The notes beneath the pieces are model-generated. The model ran no database searches. It saw only the letters and a list, made by a program, of their open reading frames with translations, and was not told the DNA's origin. Positions 59,784 to 64,000 of a stretch of DNA of 64,000 bases are shown here, one piece after another. How positions within the stretch are numbered: position 1 is the first letter of the stretch; each line of letters opens with the position of its first letter. This DNA comes from Meridianimarinicoccus sp. MJW13 (GTDB lineage Bacteria > Pseudomonadota > Alphaproteobacteria > Rhodobacterales > Rhodobacteraceae), in contig NZ_JACNMU010000006.1 of NCBI RefSeq assembly GCF_014901205.1, forward strand, positions 1 through 64,000, in the 5' to 3' direction. The translations under genes were made by a program, and so were the position numbers.

Positions 59784-61610
59784 ATGCGCCGACTTGTTGT
59801 GAACACCTTGACAATGGCCATTGTGGCCGTCCCTGCCCTTGCGTTCGACAGTGTCACGGTGACCGTCAGCGGAATTGCCGACGAGGACAAGCGCGAGGCC
59901 ATCGAAGAGCGGCTCAAGTCGGTGGCATTGACCTCGCAGGCGCTGGAACAGGAAGAAAGCGACGCCGCGGTGATTTTCGGCAGCGCGCGGTCGGATTACT
60001 CCCGCATGGTCAGTGTCATGTACGGCGAAGGCTACTTTGGGCCTTCGGTGTCGGTGAAGATCGACGGACGCGAAGCGGCGGATATCGATCCTTTCACGCT
60101 GCCCCAGTCCATCGATAATGTGACCATCGCGGTCGAGGCCGGTCCGCAGTTCACCTTCGGCAAGACCAAGGTCGGACCCCGCCCTTCCACCGCAACCGCC
60201 AATCCGATCGTCGAGGGCTTTGTGCCGGGGGCTGTCGCTCAGGCCGATCTGGTGGTGTCTGCCGCCCGGGCCGGGGTTCAGGAATGGAAGGTGGATGGCC
60301 ACGCCAAGGCCACCGTCAAGGATCAGACGATCATCGCCAATCACCCCAAGCGCCAGTTGAATGCCGAGGTCGTTCTGGCCCCCGGCCCGCTTCTTCACTT
60401 CGGCACGCTGAGCATCACCGGCGAACGGAACGTCAGCAACAAGCGCGTGCGCCAGATCATGGGCTTTCCAGAGGGCGAAGTTTACAACCCGGACGAATTG
60501 CGCGACGCGGTCAACCGTGTCCGCCGCACCGGCACCTTCAGCACGGTGTCGGTCCGCGAGGCCGAAACGCCCAATCCCGATGGCACGCTGGACTACCAGA
60601 TGACGCTGATCGAGGAAAAACCACGCAGGTTCGGGCTGTTGGCCGAATACGATACACTTGATGGGTTCACGGTCGGCGGCTACTGGATCCACCGCAATCT
60701 GTTCGGCGGGGCCGAACGTCTGCGGATCGATGCCGAGGCGGCCAATATCGGCAGTGACAAGCTCAGCGACGCGGGGGGGATCGACTACACCGCGTCGTTC
60801 CGCCTGACACGGCCCGGCTCTTTCGGTCACGACAACGACGCCTTCGCCTTTGCGACCTATGAAGACACCAACGATCCGGATTACTCCGAAAAAGCCTTCA
60901 GCTTCGGCGTCGGTGTCACGCGTTATTTCAACGAAGATCTCTTTGGCCAGGTTGCCGGCGGTCTGCGCTATTCGCATTCGGTGGATGTGTTCGGGGATCG
61001 CGAATTCTACCACGCGATCCTGCCCGCGCGCCTTGAATGGGACAAACGCGATGATCCCGGCGATGCGACAAGGGGCTTCTATCTGGATACGCTGGCCACA
61101 CCGTACCTGGGCCTGAGTGACAGCCAAAGCGGCATGGTCGCTTCGCTTGACGCGCGCACCTACCATGGCTTCGGAGAATCCAATTCGTTCGTCATGGCCG
61201 GGCGGCTGTTGCTAGGCACGGTCGTTGGCTCGGACCTGGATCAGACGCCGCCGGATTTCCTGTTCTTCTCGGGCGGCGCCGATACGGTGCGCGGTCAGAA
61301 ATACAAAAGCCTCGGGGTCGATGTGGGCGCCAGCGAACAATCGGGTGGCCGCAGCTTCGTGGGTCTCTCGGCCGAGGCGCGCGTCAAGGTCACCGCGTCC
61401 ATCGGCGTTGTGGGCTTCATCGACTATGGCTTTGTCGGACCGGACAGCTACCCCACCGACGCCGGGGACAGCCAGTCGGGTGTGGGCATCGGCGTGCGCT
61501 ATGCCACGCCGATCGGTCCGTTGCGGGTCGATCTGGCCACGCCCTATACTGGTCAGGTGAAGGAATTCTCTTCGGTCGCTCTTTATATCGGCGTGGGACA
61601 GGCATTCTGA
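59784..61610 (+). CDS. tamA: TamA-like outer-membrane assembly protein (Omp85 family)
   Basis: Outer-membrane protein of 608 residues. A signal peptide (RRLVVNTLTMAIVAVPALA), about three POTRA domains to residue ~280 (for example LLHFGTLSITGERNVSNKRV), and a C-terminal 16-strand barrel with the Omp85 motifs GGADTVRGQKYKSLG and an aromatic C-terminal residue (YIGVGQAF). It works with TamB in moving proteins or lipids to the outer membrane. Its TGA overlaps the tamB ATG. Confidence 0.94.
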   Translation: MRRLVVNTLTMAIVAVPALAFDSVTVTVSGIADEDKREAIEERLKSVALTSQALEQEESDAAVIFGSARSDYSRMVSVMYGEGYFGPSVSVKIDGREAADIDPFTLPQSIDNVTIAVEAGPQFTFGKTKVGPRPSTATANPIVEGFVPGAVAQADLVVSAARAGVQEWKVDGHAKATVKDQTIIANHPKRQLNAEVVLAPGPLLHFGTLSITGERNVSNKRVRQIMGFPEGEVYNPDELRDAVNRVRRTGTFSTVSVREAETPNPDGTLDYQMTLIEEKPRRFGLLAEYDTLDGFTVGGYWIHRNLFGGAERLRIDAEAANIGSDKLSDAGGIDYTASFRLTRPGSFGHDNDAFAFATYEDTNDPDYSEKAFSFGVGVTRYFNEDLFGQVAGGLRYSHSVDVFGDREFYHAILPARLEWDKRDDPGDATRGFYLDTLATPYLGLSDSQSGMVASLDARTYHGFGESNSFVMAGRLLLGTVVGSDLDQTPPDFLFFSGGADTVRGQKYKSLGVDVGASEQSGGRSFVGLSAEARVKVTASIGVVGFIDYGFVGPDSYPTDAGDSQSGVGIGVRYATPIGPLRVDLATPYTGQVKEFSSVALYIGVGQAF

Positions 61611-64000
61611 TGACAACTCGGCGCATACTTCCCCCGATCATTCTGGCAGCCGTAGCGTCCACCGCGCCCATGGCGCTGGCACAGGACGACGGCACCAACG
61701 ACGATGCCAGCTTTCTGGAAAACCTGATCCAGAACGCGCTTGGCGGCGAAGGCCGCACGGTGCAGGTGCGCGGGCTTGAGGGGCTGCTCAGTTCCGAAGC
61801 CCGCATCGGCCTGATCGAGATGTCCGACGATGACGGCGTGTTCCTGACCGTGCGCGACATCGTGCTGGACTGGCGCCGCCTGGCGCTGGTGCGGCGGCGG
61901 CTTGAAGTCAACGCGCTGACCATCGGCACCGTCGATTTCGTGCGTCCGCCCCTGCCTGGCCCCGAACAGCCGCCCGAACTGGCCGCCGATCCCGATGCCC
62001 AGCCCGAGCCGTTCGCTCTGCCCGAGCTGCCGGTGTCGGTCGATGTGAAACAACTGTCGGTCGGCGGTGTGCGCATCGGCGAGCCGGTGCTGGGCCAGCA
62101 GGTCGATCTGTCGGTCACCGGCAATGCCCGGTTGCAGGAAGGCGAAGGCGCGCTTGAACTGGCGATCTTCCGGATCGACGGGCAAGAGGCCTCGATCCGC
62201 GTCGCCGGCGGTTTCGAGAACGAATCCCGGCGTCTCTATGTCGATCTCGACGTGTCCGAGGCTGACGACGGTCTGATCACCACGCTGGCCGGTATTCCCG
62301 GCACGCCGCCGTTGGAACTGACGCTGAAGGGCGATGCCCCGATCAGCGACTTTCAGGCGGTACTGGAATTGCGCACCGATGACATCGTGCGCCTGGCCGG
62401 CGACATCGGTCTGCGCGAAGTTGCAGGCGACAGCCCCACGCCCGACCGGCTGATCACGGCGGATGTGGGCGGTGATGTCGCCGACTTGTTCCTGCCCGAA
62501 TATCGCGACTTCTTTGGCGATGAGATCACGCTGAAACTCTCCGCCCGTCAGGGCGAAGCCGTCGGGCTGGATATCGAGGATCTGGACCTGAACACGCGCG
62601 GCCTGCGCCTGACCGGCGAGGTTGACCTGTCGCCCGAATACCTGCCGGTGACCGCCGATCTGAAGGCCAATCTGGGCACCGAGATCGGCCTGCCGGTGGT
62701 GCTGCCCCTGCCCGGCCCGCCGGTTCTGGTCGACAACGCCGATCTTGAGATCACCTATGACGAGGCCGCTGGCGATACCTTTTCGCTGGATCTGGTCGGC
62801 ACTGGCTTCATGCAGGCGCAGGGCTATCTGCTGGATCGCGTGGCGCTGCAGGCCGCGGGCCAGTTGACGAAATCCGCGCCGACCACAGTGGACGAGGTGC
62901 AGGCGCGGGTTGACGCGGAAGTGTCGGGGTTCTCGACCACCGATCATGCGCTGTGGCAGGCGACGGGCGATGACTTCACCCTCGGCGCGCTGATCGACTG
63001 GGATATCGACGGGCTTCTGACGCTGCGCGACTTCCTTGTCTCCGCCGGCGACATCACCGCGCAGGGTCAGGCCGATGTGGCCGGTCTGTCGGAAAGCCGC
63101 CCGCAAATTTCGGCACAGCTCGACGCCGCGGTCGGCGATCTGGACCGGTTCTCGGCCCTTGTGGGCGAGGATCTGTCCGGCGCCATCGACACCGGGCTGA
63201 CGGCCGAGTTCAACACCGTGACCGGCGAAGGCACTGTCACGCTGGACGGCCAGACCCGCGATATCGTTGTGGGCACCTATGACAGCAACGACCTGCTGGC
63301 CGGACTGGTGGATCTGAAGGTGGAGGCCGCGCGCGGTGCCGACGGCATCTCGCTGGACAACCTGTCGATCAGCGGCGAGCGTCTGGATCTGGCCGGCACC
63401 GCCCATATCGCACCGGATTTCTGGCCGCAGCATGTGAAATTGACCGGCCGGGTCGGCTCGGGCAACGGCGTTCCGGTGGACCTGCCGGTGCCGGGGCAGG
63501 AAATCTCGCTGGGCCGGGCCGATCTGGATGTCAGCTATGACGCGGACACCGGTGACCAGTATGCCGTGACCCTCGCGGTCGAGGACTTCGCCCAGGCCGG
63601 TGTCATGGAATTGCAGGATCTGTCCCTGACCGCCGATGGCGCCCTGTCGCGCGACGGCAGCACGGTGACCGGCGCGACCTCGGATCTGGTGGCGGCCCTG
63701 AAGGGGGTCAGCGCGCAGGATCCCGAAATCTCGAAAGTTCTGGCCGACGGCGCGGATCTGAAAGCCAAGGTCGACTGGGTCGCCGACGGCGGCCTGCTGA
63801 ACCTGTCGGGCTTCGCGTTGCGCTCGGGCGAGGTCAATGCCACGGCCGAGGTCAAGGTCACCGATCTGGCCGGCGAGGCGATGACGGTGGACAGCACCTT
63901 CGATCTGGTCTCGGGCCCGCTCAGCCGCTTCGCGGCCCTGTCGGGGCAGGACCTGACCGGCAGCGTCTCTGCACGCGGCACCGCGGCCTATGCGCTGGAC
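61610..64000 (+). CDS. tamB: TamB-like translocation/assembly module protein, partial at the window edge
   Basis: The reading frame runs from the ATG overlapping the tamA stop (TGATG at 61608-61612) to the end of the window, 797 codons without a stop. A signal or anchor (TRRILPPIILAAVASTAPMA) is followed by a long, repetitive beta-rich protein with AsmA/TamB-like units (VRGLEGLLSSEARIGLIEMS, VNALTIGTVDFVRPPLPGP). The family forms a periplasm-spanning hydrophobic groove that carries phospholipids. The conserved C-terminal DUF490 domain lies outside the window. Confidence 0.93.
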   Translation, partial: MTTRRILPPIILAAVASTAPMALAQDDGTNDDASFLENLIQNALGGEGRTVQVRGLEGLLSSEARIGLIEMSDDDGVFLTVRDIVLDWRRLALVRRRLEVNALTIGTVDFVRPPLPGPEQPPELAADPDAQPEPFALPELPVSVDVKQLSVGGVRIGEPVLGQQVDLSVTGNARLQEGEGALELAIFRIDGQEASIRVAGGFENESRRLYVDLDVSEADDGLITTLAGIPGTPPLELTLKGDAPISDFQAVLELRTDDIVRLAGDIGLREVAGDSPTPDRLITADVGGDVADLFLPEYRDFFGDEITLKLSARQGEAVGLDIEDLDLNTRGLRLTGEVDLSPEYLPVTADLKANLGTEIGLPVVLPLPGPPVLVDNADLEITYDEAAGDTFSLDLVGTGFMQAQGYLLDRVALQAAGQLTKSAPTTVDEVQARVDAEVSGFSTTDHALWQATGDDFTLGALIDWDIDGLLTLRDFLVSAGDITAQGQADVAGLSESRPQISAQLDAAVGDLDRFSALVGEDLSGAIDTGLTAEFNTVTGEGTVTLDGQTRDIVVGTYDSNDLLAGLVDLKVEAARGADGISLDNLSISGERLDLAGTAHIAPDFWPQHVKLTGRVGSGNGVPVDLPVPGQEISLGRADLDVSYDADTGDQYAVTLAVEDFAQAGVMELQDLSLTADGALSRDGSTVTGATSDLVAALKGVSAQDPEISKVLADGADLKAKVDWVADGGLLNLSGFALRSGEVNATAEVKVTDLAGEAMTVDSTFDLVSGPLSRFAALSGQDLTGSVSARGTAAYALD

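Noticed and set aside
1-64000. CRISPR arrays, insertion sequences, phage or secretion-system clusters
   Set aside because: I saw no regularly spaced repeats, no transposase or integrase reading frames, and no phage structural genes on either strand.

Overview
The window reads as the chromosome of an alphaproteobacterium of the Rhodobacteraceae (Roseobacter group). Evidence: high G+C, dense overlapping genes (many ATGA/TGATG junctions), the alphaproteobacterial gene order NDUFA12-mlaD-DUF2155-aat-accC-accB, a GapR-family (DUF2312) protein, an MmcB-family protein, a VPLPA-CTERM surface protein, and a tRNA-His with A73 and no encoded G-1. No insertion sequence, integrase, phage module or CRISPR array was seen. 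The right edge cuts through tamB.

Layout. 0-8 kb: an omega-aminotransferase, a Bcr/CflA efflux pump, a FrnE-type DsbA with an acyl/aryl-CoA ligase, and a family-5 solute-binding protein paired with a glycosyltransferase. 8-10.7 kb: an orphan promoter-plus-terminator unit that looks like a small RNA gene, then bdhA, a pentapeptide-like protein and a patatin in one overlapping operon, and an entericidin-like lipoprotein. 10.7-14 kb (minus strand): LysE/ArgO exporter with DUF502, and psuK-psuG for pseudouridine breakdown. 14-20 kb: rpsB-tsf, aroQ with a LuxR-type regulator, clpP-clpX. 20-24 kb: NDUFA12, mlaD, DUF2155, aat, accC-accB.

24-36 kb is the most coherent accessory block: preT-preA (dihydropyrimidine dehydrogenase), a RutR-like TetR repressor facing a 20-bp perfect palindrome, an M20 beta-ureidopropionase/carbamoylase, dihydropyrimidinase and a four-gene ABC importer with an NMT1/THI5-like binding protein. 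Together these would import uracil/thymine-like bases and degrade them to beta-amino acids. psuK-psuG, which release uracil, could feed the pathway, and the omega-aminotransferase at the left edge could take its product (both inference).

36-45 kb: a VPLPA-CTERM leishmanolysin-like protease; a signalling block (ScfR-like HTH regulator, single-domain receiver, two-helix membrane protein, sodium/solute-symporter-fused histidine kinase); an orphan SpoA-domain FliM/FliN protein; a YeeE/YedE sulfur-transport operon with a TIGR01244 phosphatase-like protein. 45-54 kb: GapR-like protein, an orphan two-domain iron ABC permease, tRNA-Thr, a Wza-like lipoprotein, ribE-ribB-ribH-nusB, an ArsR/SRPBCC pair, mmcB. 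54-64 kb: tRNA-His, glcB, pepF, a beta-hydroxyacid dehydrogenase, tamA-tamB.

Most genes are ordinary housekeeping or catabolic genes. The points most worth testing are the candidate small RNA at 8.16-8.23 kb, the RutR-like operator, the signalling block at 37-42 kb, the hairpin repeat wedged between two permease genes at 33.7 kb, and an orphan lux-box-like palindrome at 52.56 kb.
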